Assembly: GCA_963921825.1 (NCBI GenBank)
Contig: OY997592.1
Coordinates: forward strand, 50,984,336-51,048,335
Direction of reading: 5' to 3'
Source: Erodium maritimum
Taxonomy: Eukaryota; Streptophyta; Magnoliopsida; Geraniales; Geraniaceae
Length of the DNA: 64,000 bases
Shown here: positions 35,416-47,963 of the stretch, piece by piece
Layout: the number at the start of each line of letters is the position of its first letter
How positions within the stretch are numbered: position 1 is the first letter of the stretch
Notes under the pieces: model-generated
Databases searched by the model: none
What the model was told of the DNA's origin: nothing
What the model saw: the letters and a program-made list of their open reading frames with translations, nothing else
Program-made: the position numbers and the translations under genes

Positions 35416-38400
35416 TCAAACCCTTCCACTTGATTCAGAATGCCAAAACCACCGTGGTGAGAAAAGCAAAACAAACGCTAACATTGAACCGAAAAATGTT
35501 TTGATGGCATATCTGACTGGGTCTTCAGCTTCGGAGTGGGTTGACATGGCTGCAGCTGAAGGTAGAGCTTCTATTACTGCATCTGCCAGGTCATTGATGA
35601 ATGAAGAGGTGCAATTCAGAGCGGGGACACGGCCCCAGTTCTCAATGCCCGATTCAAGTGCCAGTTCTTTGTATTCCATGTCAATCTCTTCAAGTGTCTC
35701 TATGTGCTCACTAACAAAGCTGGGATTTTAAAAAGGCAGTTCAACAAAGTTAGCTTATGTATATCGGAGTATCCTTAATCATGCAAGCTATCATATAAAT
35801 GATTGAGAAATATTTGACTAGCTCTATGTGAAGCATCATTCAGTTGGCCAGCAAGACGTACTATTATAAGACATCATTATAGTTATAACTAGCACTGAAG
35901 AACAAGATTTGGGGAAATTTTGAACACTACACTCCCTGTCAGGAAATAACCATATAATCTATACATGCATCACCTAAACCATCACAATACTCATAAAAAT
36001 TAACACGTGTCGATAGTGTAGTATAATGGACACACCTCAACCATCATCAATACTGAGATAACAGTCATTAAAAATGCTAAATAGCTTACTATTCAGAATT
36101 TACCTTACTGGAACAGCTAGGAGACTCTTTACACCTTTCTGGCCAAGCTCTACAAGAACTTCATCAGTGTAGGGCTTCAGCCATTGTACAGGCCCAACTC
36201 GGCTCTGGAGCAATGTTATAAATAAGAAAATACAGAACCAACTAAGGAATGGTGGAAAATAGAGTGCATAATAACCGAGAACATAGCACCCATTCAATAA
36301 TCACCTGATATGCAAGGGTGTGATCATTGTGAATTCCTCTATCTTTCAACTCTTGCATGATTAAAAAGATGCACTCCTCCATTTGGTCCTTGTACGGATC
36401 CCCTGCGTCTGTGACATAGCTGACTGGTACACCGTGGGCACTGAAGAAAATCATGACCTGTAATTCAAGACAAGATAAGTAACAGTTGTGGCATAAGAAT
36501 TCAAAACAAGGTCCAGGAATCAAACCCACCTCTTTGGGATTAGAGAAACTCTCAAGTCCCTTTTCAATCAAGTCAGCCATAGATTTGATATAACCTTCCC
36601 GTTGGTACCATGACTTAATAATGGAAACGGGCAGTCCTGACAAATATGCATCCTCCCTGAGTCCAATCAAGGTTAACCAGCAAAACAATAACATGGAAAG
36701 ACGAAAGAGATAATTGGCAAAACTTCACATGCCTGAATATCTCTTGGAGAACACGGATGCTTGACCCAGTTGTGGAGATGGAAAATTGTGGATAAAGTGG
36801 CAGCACGACAAGTTTTGTTATGTTGTCCTTCTTAATCTGATACCAGACAATGAAAAACATTCAGCTGCACTGAACCAGACAATCTGAAGATATCGAGTGA
36901 CCATTAAATTATCACTATCATAAACAGAGCTAGGCCATTAGCACAATCATTTTCTAGTCTACCAAAGGAACAACCATACCATGAAAAGCCAAAAGTTCTA
37001 ATTCATGAACAAACAAGTTGGGTAGAAATTAGAGAATGAAGACCTACCAATTATTGATACTCTACATATATGCAATGAGTTGAAGCTATATCGGTAAACC
37101 AGAGAGAATGTCAAGTAACAAACAAAATCTCATTCTAACTAAACAAGTAGATAGTTTGCATAATACTATAGGGACGAAATGCTTAAATTAAAATATCCCA
37201 AATGGCCTATATTATTTACATGGTGAAGCACATGGAAAAGAAAGAAAAAAAATCTTTTCCATTCTTCCAAATTACGAAGGCAAAACTGACCATACTTCTG
37301 TCGTCACTCAATGTGACAAGCCAAAGCTCAATATGTCTTGGAATTTTCAGTTTGTTCAAACATTGTTATCATGACGAATATTTTTTTATTAACATCTAAA
37401 AGAAAATTACATTACCATGAGATATCTGAAATGAGGATCAAAGTATTTGAAAGTATTACCCGCTGAATTGCTTCCTCTGTGAATGGGTACCAGTAACGCA
37501 TCCCAACATATACATTTACATCCACCTCCTTTTCCCTTAAAACCCTTTTAATTGCATCCGCCTGCACCATGTGCATCAAAATATATGCACATATCATTAT
37601 CACATAAAATAAAAAATCCAAATTTAAGAGAGCTAAACTAGTGGACAAAGAGCAGTTAATGAAATTATCCAAATATGAACAATAAAATGTAGAGAATGTT
37701 CAGACTTTAACCTGGTCGTCAGTGATTTTACGCAGAGGAGATCCTCCCCCTATAGCTGCATATCCTTCTTTGCTTTTGGGAGCACGAAGAACAGATATGA
37801 GTTTTGCCAATGGCTGCTGAAGAAACTGAAACAGCCTGGGGAGTCTAATAATATCCTGTATCAGTACATAATAACCATTTCAGCACTGGAAAAACAAAAA
37901 AAACCATTGATGTAAGATGGTATCAAAGACTGCACCAACAACAATTACGTACTGGATCTGCAAAAAGATTGAACAAAAATGGCTGCACATCATGGAGAGT
38001 CTCTGGACCGCCAAGATTTAAAAGTAAAACCCCAATCTTATCTGTCTTGTCTTCTTCAGCATCCAAAAGATATTCTAGAGCAGTTCCACCATATACAGAC
38101 ATTCCCATGTTGCAAAATGCTACCCCAGCAGTACTTCTGTTTTGACTGGCACAATAGCCATTCGATCTCCCAAGTATAATTTCTCTTTTACCAGTTGAGT
38201 TAGAAAATGACAGTGTCTGAGATGAGGATTTGTCTTCCTTCCAAGTAGGCATGAGACAATTGATCTGAGAACTTTTCCTGAGAATGAAAATCCTTTAGGA
38301 ATCATATGTATCCTCCTAACCACGCTTCTGGCATTCAACATATTCATAACTTCTTATGGTTTCTCACATACTGGTACTGCTGAATAAAAATGGTAGATTT

Positions 38401-38808
38401 TCCAGGAGACTACATGCACTAACTGATTCATTACAAAATTCAACATTATCAGAATCTGTATGGTTCCTGACTAATCATCAACGATGCAAGTTTACCAAAA
38501 CTTCGGGATGTACTTTCCAAGTCCTGGCCTACAATCCATCTAGATCTATTTTCCCATTAACCAAACAACACAATCAACACAGATCAACAAATATAAATGC
38601 AAATCTACAATTCGCTATCAAATCCAATATAATTTCAACCAATAGTCAAATTGGTACTGCAGACGTAATATGAACTGAAAAAACAAACTTCATCACCATC
38701 TTCAAAAATTCAACCTAATTCTTACATCGAAAATCTGTGATCAGCATTAAGGAGATTGGAAGCTGAGACTATGAGCTTGGCGCGAGCAGAGAACGACGTA
38801 ACTTCCAT
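35416..38808 (-). CDS. FC1: Ferrochelatase, chloroplast/mitochondrial FC1 type
   Basis: CDS complement(join(35416..35719,36104..36204,36305..36457,36530..36656,36733..36836,37460..37561,37712..37855,37953..38277,38726..38808)), 480 residues. It inserts Fe2+ into protoporphyrin IX, the last step of haem synthesis. Residues 1 to about 100 are a Ser/Arg/Lys-containing transit region. The core starts [15 protein letters not shown]. The family signature [11 protein letters not shown] contains the catalytic His (H303). The [14 protein letters not shown] block (380-393) is present, and [13 protein letters not shown] is near 205. The C-terminus ends in a hydrophobic helix ([15 protein letters not shown]) without the chlorophyll-binding LHC motif of FC2, so I call FC1. 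The first exon encodes [20 protein letters not shown]. Intron 5 (36657-36732) appears to use a GC donor (CAG|GCATGT); the others are GT-AG. Confidence 0.94.
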
Positions 38809-39130
38809 GGCGCTGAAGCTTCTCAATTTGTGTTCACAAGTATACTTAAAAGGAGCACTGAAACAATATTTTGTTTATTTCTGGGGCTTTTCTGAAGTTT
38901 TCAGGGCTATAGCAGAAACTGAAATGGAGCAGATCGATTACACTGAACCTGGGAGTATGAACTCGACGACGACGACGACACTGTTTTGATATTTTCCAGG
39001 AAAGTTTGATTCCGTTTGGTCAATTATTTTCTCGGCAACCAAACACGCTCGCCTAAACTTCTGATACCGAATCAAAACATGGCAGTAGGTTCGATGTACG
39101 TCCACCAACTCTTTTTCCCTTGAGTTTGAT
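38809..39130 (-). promoter_or_regulatory. 5' UTR and promoter region of FC1
   Basis: Sequence upstream of the minus-strand ATG at 38808. On the minus strand it holds CAAAACAGTGTCGTCGTCGT near 38985-38965. No gene is divergently placed within several kb. Confidence 0.4.
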
Positions 39131-39600
39131 GGTAGTTAAAAAGATGGGTTAAATGCTAAAAATTGCCCTGAAATATTGATTTTTACTAAACTAAATGTCC
39201 TTCAAGTTTTCCACACGTTGGGAATTACCAGTGACTAAAATTAAATGTATTTGATTTGATACTTAAAAACTTTATGTAATTAAATAAATATATCTCGCTA
39301 ATACTTCAGAATAATTTTTCTATTTCACCTTATTTATGGCACTTTCAATTTAAAATATCTTCAATGGTTGACTTGATCGGTGTCGCAGGATCCTTGGCAC
39401 CGTCTGTGGCTTGAGCTAAGTGTCAATCTTTCTATGCGACAAATGAGATAGAATCTTTGACTCAATCATTTCGACGCAGAATTGTGTGCCTTCCTTTCGT
39501 GTATAGTTATCGGGATAATAATGTGGCGTTATGTGTCCTTTTTTAATTTTAGTTCAACTACTGTTTCTCCTATAAATTACTCATTCTCGAATTATATCAA
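39131..39600. other. AT-rich intergenic DNA
   Basis: No gene is seen. The phrase TTAAATGCTAAAAATTGCCCTGAAATATTG near 39150 resembles ends of plant TIR elements, but I found no partner end. Confidence 0.3.
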
Positions 39601-40115
39601 CACATAATTATCTCCCCTTAAGTGCTGGTCCGGTAAGTTTGGGAACCGATGAAGGTAGTCCTTGGAACGAGGTCTTACTCAAGCCTTCGAAACGGGTGAG
39701 TCGACCTCCCAAACATCTATCAGAATTTTATTTAAGTGCAAATCAAGGAATCGCTCTTTGGACCGAGAGAGAGTTGTTCGTCCCATCGATATTGGGAAAC
39801 AGGTCGAACAAGGCCGACTTGGAAACTCGCAACTTGCAGCCTTGTCTCACGGGACCGACGCATGGAATAAAATACGTGAGCCGGCTTCCAAGAAGAAAGG
39901 TGCGACTGTTCGTCTCTGACTTTGGGAGGCGAGGTTTCGAGGGGTTTTTATTTTGGTATTGTTTTTTGCTTCGTGTTAGGAAAAGGCTTGACCTTTTAGC
40001 TCCTCCTTATTGAAGCTCTTTGTAATCGTTGACTTTTTCCATGTTCTGCTTGAACAGGACATTTCGGTCCATTTGGAATCGGTCTTATTAATAAATTTTC
40101 GAGCTTATCAAAAAA
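39600..40115 (+). mobile_element. Probable LINE 3' end with A-rich tail
   Basis: The last part, GGTCTTATTAATAAATTTTCGAGCTTATCAAAAAAAA (reported in parts: the tail word is CGAGCTTATC followed by A8), resembles plant L1 3' ends. The upstream 300 bp has an open frame (39639-40013) without recognised motifs. The element would be strongly 5'-truncated. Confidence 0.4.
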
Positions 40116-40229
40116 AATTATCTCACCTTCGCCCTTTCTACTGATTTCTCATTTCTTTCGCTCTCAATCTTTCTCTATCTACTCCATATTTTCAATAGAT
40201 CCAAACTCAACTAAGGCTAACTTGGAAAA

Positions 40230-40850
40230 ATAATGTGGCCAAACAGGAACGAACTACTCGGTTGATCCAGTTTCAACAGATCCCAATCCCCCGGGTTCCA
40301 TCTAAACTTGTCACAAATTAACTGCTTCTAGAGAGAGTTGTCTTCTTCAGCGAATCTCCAAAACCACTTAGCCAACAGACTCAAGTTCACCTCTTCCATT
40401 CTTCTGAGGCCCAAACACCCCCCCCCCCCTCTCGGTCGGAAAACCTTATCCGATTTAACTTTATGGATAACTCTCCTTGCCACACTGTGTGACCAAAGAA
40501 ACCGACGTTGCAACCTTTCAAGCTTAAGGATCACCATTCTTGGAGCTTTAAACAAGCTCATACAAAACACAGGAAGAGCAGCCAATGTCGATTTCAACAA
40601 TACCACACAGCCTGCAATATTCAACGTCTTAGCTTTTCACCCGTTCAGATATTTTCTCACCCGAACAAACACCGGTTCCCAAAAACTGACCCGTTTAGGA
40701 CTAAGCCCCAACTGAAAGCCCAAATACGGTAAAGGCATATCGCAAACTTCGCAACCCAAAATAGATGAAATCAACTCCTCAGACAATGATGGCCCGTTTA
40801 GAACCACCGCCTTCGATTTTGCATAATTGATCTTAAGGCAAGTCGAATGT
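40230..40850 (-). mobile_element. L1-like LINE fragment (RT thumb region)
   Basis: Minus-strand translation shows LKINYAKSKAVVLNG and MPLPYLGFQLG, then LLKSTLAALPVFCMSLFKAP and LERLQRRFLW, followed by LSLLAKWFWRF. This is the conserved stretch after the reverse transcriptase core of plant LINEs. Only this part remains. It carries at least one frame break and a C12 run (on the plus strand) at 40418-40429, and is inactive. Confidence 0.8.
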
Positions 40851-41790
40851 GGGATCGAGACTCATTTTTTTTCATGGCTGGTCGTGTTGGGTGATTTATG
40901 TTCTGCCTTTGTTTTGTACTATTCTGGTGTTGCCTGTTTGGTAAAAAAATCCCAACACGGTCGATGTAGTTTCATAAGTGTTTCATCCATGTCTCCGAGG
41001 CTCGCTGACGACGTATTTTGGATAAGGTTCACAATTACTGCCTTATCTGCTTTTCTTGTGAAGTCACGAACTATTTCCTTTAATCTGCTTTTCGTTCAAT
41101 CTTCTATGTTACTCTATGTTTTTTAGAGGCTCGTCGGTCATTAGGTGTTGGCCTCCGACGAGTTATTTGGCCCTCGTGTCATTGTTTGAAGATTGTCAGT
41201 TTCAGATCCTAGGGGTATAGGGTTTCGATAGTTTTTTTACTATCGACCTATCTTTGCTGTGTTCGGTGTTGGTCGTAGGCGTGTCGGTGGTTATTCAACT
41301 CTTTCAGTTTGAGGTCCCGCTGAGATAGGGTGATTTTCAAAAGTTTGGTTGGATTATGAGGTGGTCCTGTGCAAGTCGATTGTTGGTGTGGGGTAGCTGA
41401 GTTTGGGGATTACGATTCGCAAAGGTTGTTTTTGAGCTTAGTGGTAGTTAAATCTAGGTTTTAGACCAGTTTAGTTTTTCTCGTGCTTTACGGTGGATAT
41501 ATTTGGCTACTGCTGACCTTTGTCGTTTTTATTGTTCCCCTCGAGTAGGGTTTAGTTATTGATCGGTTCGGTCTGTCCTTGTTGGCTTTAGTTTGTTTTA
41601 TGTTTGTAATATCTGGTTCTAAGACCACGTGTCTGGTTTACTCCTCTTGTCGGGATTGATCTGAGGTTGTGCTTTATTGTCGGTGCTCTTGTTTGTATTG
41701 AAGGCTGATTCGTCAGCACCTTGTCCTCTCCCTTCATTTCGAAGGATTATATGTTCTTAAAAAAATTGTTGATAAAAAAACATGATCGTA
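40851..41790 (+). mobile_element. Probable 5'-truncated LINE 3' region
   Basis: The GT-rich non-coding stretch ends CTCCCTTCATTTCGAAGGAT followed by TTCTTAAAAAAATTGTTGAT and an A-run. It directly abuts the antisense LINE fragment. Its composition and A-rich end resemble the tail at 63860-63925. Identification rests on this similarity only. Confidence 0.4.
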
Positions 41791-42250
41791 TAGAATGAAC
41801 CTCGTGCATACGTAACTACAATTGATATGTAATAATTAGTTTATTTTGAAATAATTAATTTATTTTGAAATAATTAATTAAATAATTTATTTTGATAATT
41901 TTAAATTATTTTGAAATAATTAATTAAATCATTTAAATAATTAATTAAATAAATTTATTGATTTATTTTGAAAAATACTAATATTGAGAAATAAAAAATT
42001 GAATTAATTAAAGTTAACTAAAACATTAATGAGTTATTAAGGATTTAATGAAGTAAGGAATATAATCATCTTTCCATTCATCTACTTAAAATTCAATTCA
42101 AACATAGAAAGGTAAAATAGTCATTTCATACTCTTCTGTTAAGTTTTCCTAACATAAGTGCATGGACGAAATTTTATGGTAGTCACAAAGCGTGAGCAAA
42201 ATTTTGTACAACAAAACGTTTGTGAACGAAACTTTAGGATAGTTTTAGAC
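41791..42250. other. AT-rich intergenic DNA with a possible TIR-element end
   Basis: ATTAATTAAATAATTTATTTTG-type repeats occupy 41820-41990. From 42050 to 42250 there are phrases such as GGTAAAATAGTCATTTCATA and GACAATTATCCTTAAAA, of the kind seen at ends of non-autonomous MULEs. No opposite terminus is recognised. Confidence 0.35.
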
Positions 42251-42283
42251 AATTATCCTTAAAATTTATTATCTATCAGCTCG

Positions 42284-42720
42284 ATGAGTCGGCGATTATA
42301 CCATTGGAGATCTTACAAGAAAGGGACTACCCCCGTATATTACATTTTTTTCCCATCTAAGTACGATGTTATTACCATTAAAATGCTCTCATATGAGAGA
42401 CTTGCACATTCTGCTGGTACACTTTTCTCTGGGGTTTGGGGTTGGGTGGGGTTGTGGGTGAGTTTGGGTACTGTGTGAGTTTGGTAAGGTGTATCCTTTG
42501 TGGATGTTTTATTTAAAAACCCTCTTGTTTATTGTGTGTGGGTTCTCTCTTTGGGTGGGTGGTTGTGGCTTTAGGTTGAGTGTCCTTTCTTTATCCATTC
42601 TTCTGGCCTGTTTGTTTTTTTGTTCTCAGGTTCTTCAGTGAAGGACTTCCTTCGGCAAGATCTCAGCTTAGAAAGTCACCTCAGTCCTGCCAATGGGATC
42701 ACCCTATCTGGTGATGGATC
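42284..42720 (+). pseudogene. Orphan exon-like gene fragment
   Basis: Two coding-like pieces in the same orientation are seen. One contains DVITIKMLSYERLAHSAGTL (about 42343-42430). The other, after a TTTTTTGTTCTCAG acceptor (about 42629), encodes SSVKDFLRQDLSLESHLSPA and ends KDGSSQK-like with a TGA near 42731. They look like the last two exons of a host gene, but I do not recognise the product and see no upstream exons. It could be a transposed gene fragment. Confidence 0.25.
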
Positions 42721-42731
42721 TTCCCAGAAAT

Positions 42732-43507
42732 GATCAATTGATAGTAGCAAACTACTTGGAATGCAATGGCAGAATGGTTAGTTATCTTGGAGTGCATTCC
42801 GCATATTTGGAAGGCAGAATTGTTGCTTATGGTGATGTGAATCCATTTTATGACAGGCCTTAATCTTGAGGAGTTGTGAGTTTACTAGTCTGTGCTAACT
42901 GATATCATTTTGTATGGGTTTTTTTAAGCAAATTAGTTAGTTTCATTTGTTGCAACAGCTTCGGGGTGTTTTGTGGGTTTATGGGAATCTTGTTTTATAG
43001 TTGCTTGTGAAGCAAGAAAGTGCATAACTTTGGTTGGTCTAGTTGCTAATCCTTGTTGTAATCGTGACTTTGTACCTCCTCTTTCTCCAAAAGAGGTTTT
43101 AAATTTCAATTTGCTTTGCTGATCAATTTTTTTTTGATATGGAAATACCCTCCGGTAAGGAAAAATCATGGTGGCTTGGTTCAGACCAAATCCCACATAC
43201 GTGTGCCCGGCCATGGTATAACACTGAACCAATTGCTATCTATATTAGTTAGAGAGCCAATCATGGTTGGAATCTTAGGTTATCAAGTGCGGAACCAATC
43301 GACTTCAAACTGATAACCAATATGGTCTAGATTGGACTGTCAATGGGCTATCAAGCCATCAAACTTGGCTTACCCTTGAAGTTTTGCATGTTTGAGACTT
43401 ACCCTGTCATTTGAAAACCAGTCCAAAAGAGTTCCACCTTCTACATTATTGATATTCCTTATCATATTCTTCCAACCAAAGAGCAAAAATGAAGTCCAAC
43501 CCAGCAT
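42732..43507. other. Intergenic DNA downstream of SHM3
   Basis: No gene is identified. A segment of about 220 bp at 43110-43330 has an open frame in + but no motif. The proximal part (43400-43507) is the likely SHM3 3' UTR. Confidence 0.4.
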
Positions 43508-46500
43508 TTACACTCCAGGCATTGGGAACTGGGTGGTCAGAGATTCAACTTTTCGGCGCAAATCTGACACCTTATCTGTCAAAGCAAAGTCAGACGATGC
43601 CACAGATTTCAAGAACTCTTGGAGCTTCGATCCTGAAACCGACTTCTTAGCTTCAAGAGTTATCTGTACACCCTCATGAATGAAGTCAGCAGTCGCTAGG
43701 AACTCTCTCTCTGTAAATCCCCTTGTTGTCATGGCTGGTGATCCGATGCGGATGCCACCGGGCACAAGAGCACTTTTGTCGCCTTTGCAGTCCAAACATT
43801 TGAAGCCATAAGCAACTCATACAACAGATTGGAAAAATCATTGAATTGAAGTAATCAACAACACTAACCAGGAACTGAATTCTTATTAAGGGTGATAGAT
43901 GCCATATCAAGAATTTTCTCAACCCGAGCTCCATCAATACCCTGTAGACAATGGAAGTACTTATTAGTACTGACATAAAGTTGTCATACACCCCAAAACA
44001 TACTACTTATTATGTTTTTGGCAAGGGTAGAGAGGTTATTATACATTTCCTTAAATTATTCAGGATGTAAATTTGCTATCAGAACAGGAGGAAGGCTGCA
44101 TACATAGATATCCCTCCCTTAGACCATGTTCATGATTTAGGACAAAACTTCACCAGCAACATTACACACACCCAACAAATCTGCATCATGTAGAAGGTAA
44201 ATGTTACAGGTCGATACTTACCAATGGCCTCAAGTCAACAAGAACCAAGTGATTGTCACTCCCACCAGAAACCAGTTTATATCCTAATTCAACCAATCTG
44301 CTAGCAAGAGCTCTGCAATTGGATACCACCTACAGGACATAGTGTGAATCAATATTAGGAGGACATATATAAGATGGGCCAGCTGCAAATATTAGAAAGT
44401 AAGTGCTTCACCTGCTTCTGGTAGGCCTTAAACTCCAGGGACTGTGCATGTTTTAAGCATACAGCAAGTCCCCCAATTGTGTGATTATGAGGACCACCCT
44501 GCACCGACAATAGTGTGCAAATTAATACAGGAATAAATTTCAGAACCAAAGAAGCTAACAATGCACTACGGAAGGGGAACTCAGAAGACAACATATATCT
44601 ATTTCATGCGTACGATGACAGTGCAAGGAAGACAATCTAACCAACCTGTAGACCTGGAAATACAGCATTATTAACGGCAGATTCTAGATCAACTCCGAGA
44701 ACGGGATCCTTCTTGAAGAAAATCATGCCACCTCTTGGACCTCTCAAGGACTGGAAGAAAATATCTGAAGTATAAGCTTCTGCTCTTGCAGATTAGAGGA
44801 TGAATCTTCAAAAGTTACACTCAAAAGAATAGGACCGTCACACAACATTGGAAGACATCGTGTGATGTCCGGTACCAAGTAACAGTTGAGTTTCAATCCA
44901 TACCTTGTGTGTTGTTGTCGTCACAATATCACAGAACTCAAAAGGATCAGCGACTACAGACGCAGCAACAAGCCCGCTTATATGAGCCATATCCATCATT
45001 AGAAAAGCCCCAACAGAATCTGCAATCTAATATTGTGCATCAAGTACAATCAGATACCGAACCCAATAAAAGCAAATATTGCCAAGACACAAGAATCATG
45101 GTTAACCCTTACATTCCTCATACGGGGGTAGTCAAAATCTCGAGGATAGGCGCTAGCACCGGCAATAATGAGTTTTGGTCGAAAGAGAGTAGCAGTCTTC
45201 TCAAGCATGTCATAATCAACAATTCCTGTTTCAAATATCAACAAATGAATAAACTATCTACAACCAACAAATCACTAATTTTTCTGTCAGAAAAATGTAA
45301 AATGATGCAGCACCTGTAGATTCATCAAGTCTGTAGGGCATAGACTCAAAATAAATTGAGGTCCCTGAAACCCGCCTTTTAGGTGTCATAAAACCATGAG
45401 ACAGATGCCCTCCATGAGGTAAGTCCAAACCCTAAGTAATGACATGTAAAACAAATGAACGTAGTTATTATAAAACCATTTTAAAAGGAAAACACTTACG
45501 ATACAGCATAAATAAAAACTCAGTACTCACCATTATTCTGTCATGTGGATTCAGAATTGCAGTGTAAACCTCAAAATTTGCTGGAGAACCAGACAATGGT
45601 TGGACGTTAACACCCCATGTCTTGCTATCTAAGTGAAATGCTGCCAAGGCCCTTGCCTGACACAGTGATTCAAGCTCGTCAATGTGTTCATTTCCACCGT
45701 AGTACCTGAAATATAAGATAATATCCAGTACTGAAAAAATTTAGAAGCAGAATTTACTTTTCTTAAATGAATGTAGCAGACCTCTTGCCAGGTAGTCCTT
45801 CAGAATACTTGTTTGTGAGGCATGATCCAACAGCCTCCATAACTGCTCGAGATGTAAAATTTTCAGAGGCAATAAGTTCAAGGCTTTTAAACTGCCTATC
45901 CTTCTCAGAGCCAATGATTGCATGCACTTCAGGATCAGCTTCACTCAAGCCATAGTCTACAAAGCTACTTCCATTCCCTGTCAATGATAGGATGGAATTC
46001 AACTAAACTGTCTGTGGGGATACCAAATAGAAAATAAAATAAAATGTGGAGCGCAAGTATGAAATGCTTTTATAGCCTGATTGAACCCTTTGGAAACGTA
46101 ACAGAATGCAAGAGTACAGTATTTGGCCTGAAGTCTGTACATATAGAACGCATAGTCTGTCCATTCTTGTGATAAGCATAGCAGAACCTACTCTAATAAC
46201 TCCTTTTAATGTGAGACAGCAGTTTAATCTGGCATAGTGCAAATTCAAACAGATCCAAACTAATCTATATCGGATACATCTCTTGCCCACCATCATTCCG
46301 GCTCTTGATTATGACGTACATTCTTGTGATATCAAAGTAGAACCTGACTCTAATTACTCTTCTTGATGTGAGACAGAATTTTAATATGGCATAGTGCACA
46401 TTAAACAGATCCAAACTAATCAATATTCGATACATCTCTTACCCACCCTCACAACTGCTCTTGATTATGATGTACTACTCTACATGCCGTCAGTAAAGGT

Positions 46501-47245
46501 TGAAGAAGTTAACTTACCCTAAATTCCTTAACACTTGATTTTTCAGGAAACTGATAGCTGAATTCATGACTATCCAGCTACAATTACATCTACACACTAT
46601 TACTCAAGTGCCTTAGTTAAAATGCAACTATATTTTATAACAGAACTTTCAACTTCAAATCAAATCCTTTCTTGATTCTCTCAGTAAGATAATCATTCCA
46701 AATACTTCTACAAGACAACAAATGGATATGCAAATAGATGAAATCAGTAAGCAGAATGCATCAAATACGTACAAAACCTTCTCAGTTTCTTGATTTTTGA
46801 AATCAAGTCCAGTTAGGTCTTATCACCCAGGACAAGTTCATGGAATTTGACAAAATTTTACACTCTCACCTCCTTTAACCGGTTACAAGAGCACAAGCAG
46901 AATTTTGTCATCCAATTTACAAAAGCACAAGCAAAGTTCTTTTATCAACTCAGTTACAAGAGCACTAGCAGAGTTCTTTATCATTTAGAAGTACCTAAAA
47001 TAAAACAAAGAGGTAAAGAAAAGATTCATACCCCCAATTTCGGGAACAGGGTCAGATACAGATGAAGATGGCTTCCCAGTAACCAAGCTTGCTCTGACAC
47101 AAGAAGACCTACAGTGCTTGGCTGAAACAAGACTAATTTGACGTTGAAATCCAACCCCAAGCCCTTTGGGACTACAAAGAGAGCCCTTTGCCCACAAGGG
47201 TTGTTTCAGAGAACCCACAGCAGCAATTCCCCTACAGTCCTGCAT
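43508..47245 (-). CDS. SHM3: Serine hydroxymethyltransferase, plastid (SHM3 type)
   Basis: CDS complement(join(43508..43782,43869..43941,44222..44329,44412..44498,44646..44750,44904..45026,45113..45225,45314..45431,45531..45705,45782..45977,47032..47245)), 528 residues. The PLP enzyme interconverts serine and glycine with tetrahydrofolate, feeding plastid one-carbon metabolism. Residues 1 to about 75 ([20 protein letters not shown]...) are a transit peptide like that of Arabidopsis SHM3. The core begins [13 protein letters not shown] and continues [20 protein letters not shown]. The PLP-binding lysine is K313 in [15 protein letters not shown], exactly at the exon 6/7 junction. The C-terminus ends TTQFPMPGV as in plastid isoforms. 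All ten introns are GT-AG and in phase. Intron 1 (1.05 kb) holds duplications. Confidence 0.96.
46160..46478. repeat. About 158-bp diverged tandem duplication in SHM3 intron 1
   Basis: TTCTTGTGATAAGCATAGCA and TTCTTGTGATATCAAAGTAG begin two consecutive copies. Each runs through GTGAGACAG, GGCATAGTGCA, CAGATCCAAACTAATC and GATACATCTCTT to TGCTCTTGATTATGA-like ends. They differ at many positions, so the duplication is old. Confidence 0.8.
46845..46990. repeat. Short tandem repeat in SHM3 intron 1
   Basis: About three units of about 45 bp contain ACAAGAGCACAAGCAGAATT, ACAAAAGCACAAGCAAAGTT and ACAAGAGCACTAGCAGAGTT. Confidence 0.75.
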
Positions 47246-47730
47246 CCTGCCTCAGACGAACTCCTACACAACCCAGCAATTTAAAACACACTGCAATAGA
47301 AATTTCCGAAATTCAGCAAAATCAGTATGCAACCATATCGATACATGCAGTAAATTCCAGATAGCTAATCATCCAAATACACAACTTCTCATTACGGTTC
47401 AACCGTTTATTCCAAGCAAAATTCAGTGGAAAATATCTTATTCTATACTTTCAAGTAGCTCTTGCGGAACGCATATTAGACACATGCACGATTAAAAGAA
47501 TTTGATGGAATACAAAACAAGCGTGAAAATTTCATAGTTTTCTCGGCAGCCAAACAGATGGATATGAAAATGATTCAGTGTAGATGGTCGAGTAACATAC
47601 CTAGCGAGAAACGGGACGGGATAGAGTGGGGGGAAAAGGGTGAGGAAGAGTTAGGGGTGAAACAGGGAGAGAGGTTATGCTCTTTTAATGGCTTGAGAAG
47701 TAAAACCCTAATCAACCTCTGAGAGGAGTG
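47246..47730 (-). promoter_or_regulatory. 5' UTR of SHM3 with leader intron, and promoter
   Basis: On the minus strand CTCGCTAG|GTATGTTAC gives a donor at 47600. GGGTTGTGTAG|GAGTTCG gives an acceptor at 47264, 19 bp upstream of the ATG. This predicts a 337-bp leader intron. The first non-coding exon lies above 47600. The assignment rests on splice signals alone. Confidence 0.55.
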
Positions 47731-47963
47731 AGCCGCAACATCGTTTTTTCATGAGGAATAAAAGCAAAATGGTTTCGAAATTGGGACAGAAACAGTGACA
47801 CGTGGCCACAGAGTAGATATCACAGATTTTGGTGTCAGAAGCCCGACACGTCACTCGTTTAGAAAAAGGAACGATGGATAACTCCTACAATCCTATATCT
47901 AATTTTTTTAAAGCGAAAAAACAATTTTATTAAATTCAATAGCGGGAGTACGAAGGATAGTGA

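Noticed and set aside
39639-40013. 124-codon open frame with a RVSRPPKHLSEFYL stretch
   Set aside because: Faintly like the linker of Ty1-copia polyproteins but no neighbouring pol motifs; insufficient to assign.
43116-43313. Small open frame downstream of SHM3
   Set aside because: No motif, no splice or promoter support, AT-rich flanks.
43110-43330. Possible SINE with pol III boxes
   Set aside because: The nearest B-box candidate (GGTTCAGACC) is a poor match and there is no tail or flanking duplication.
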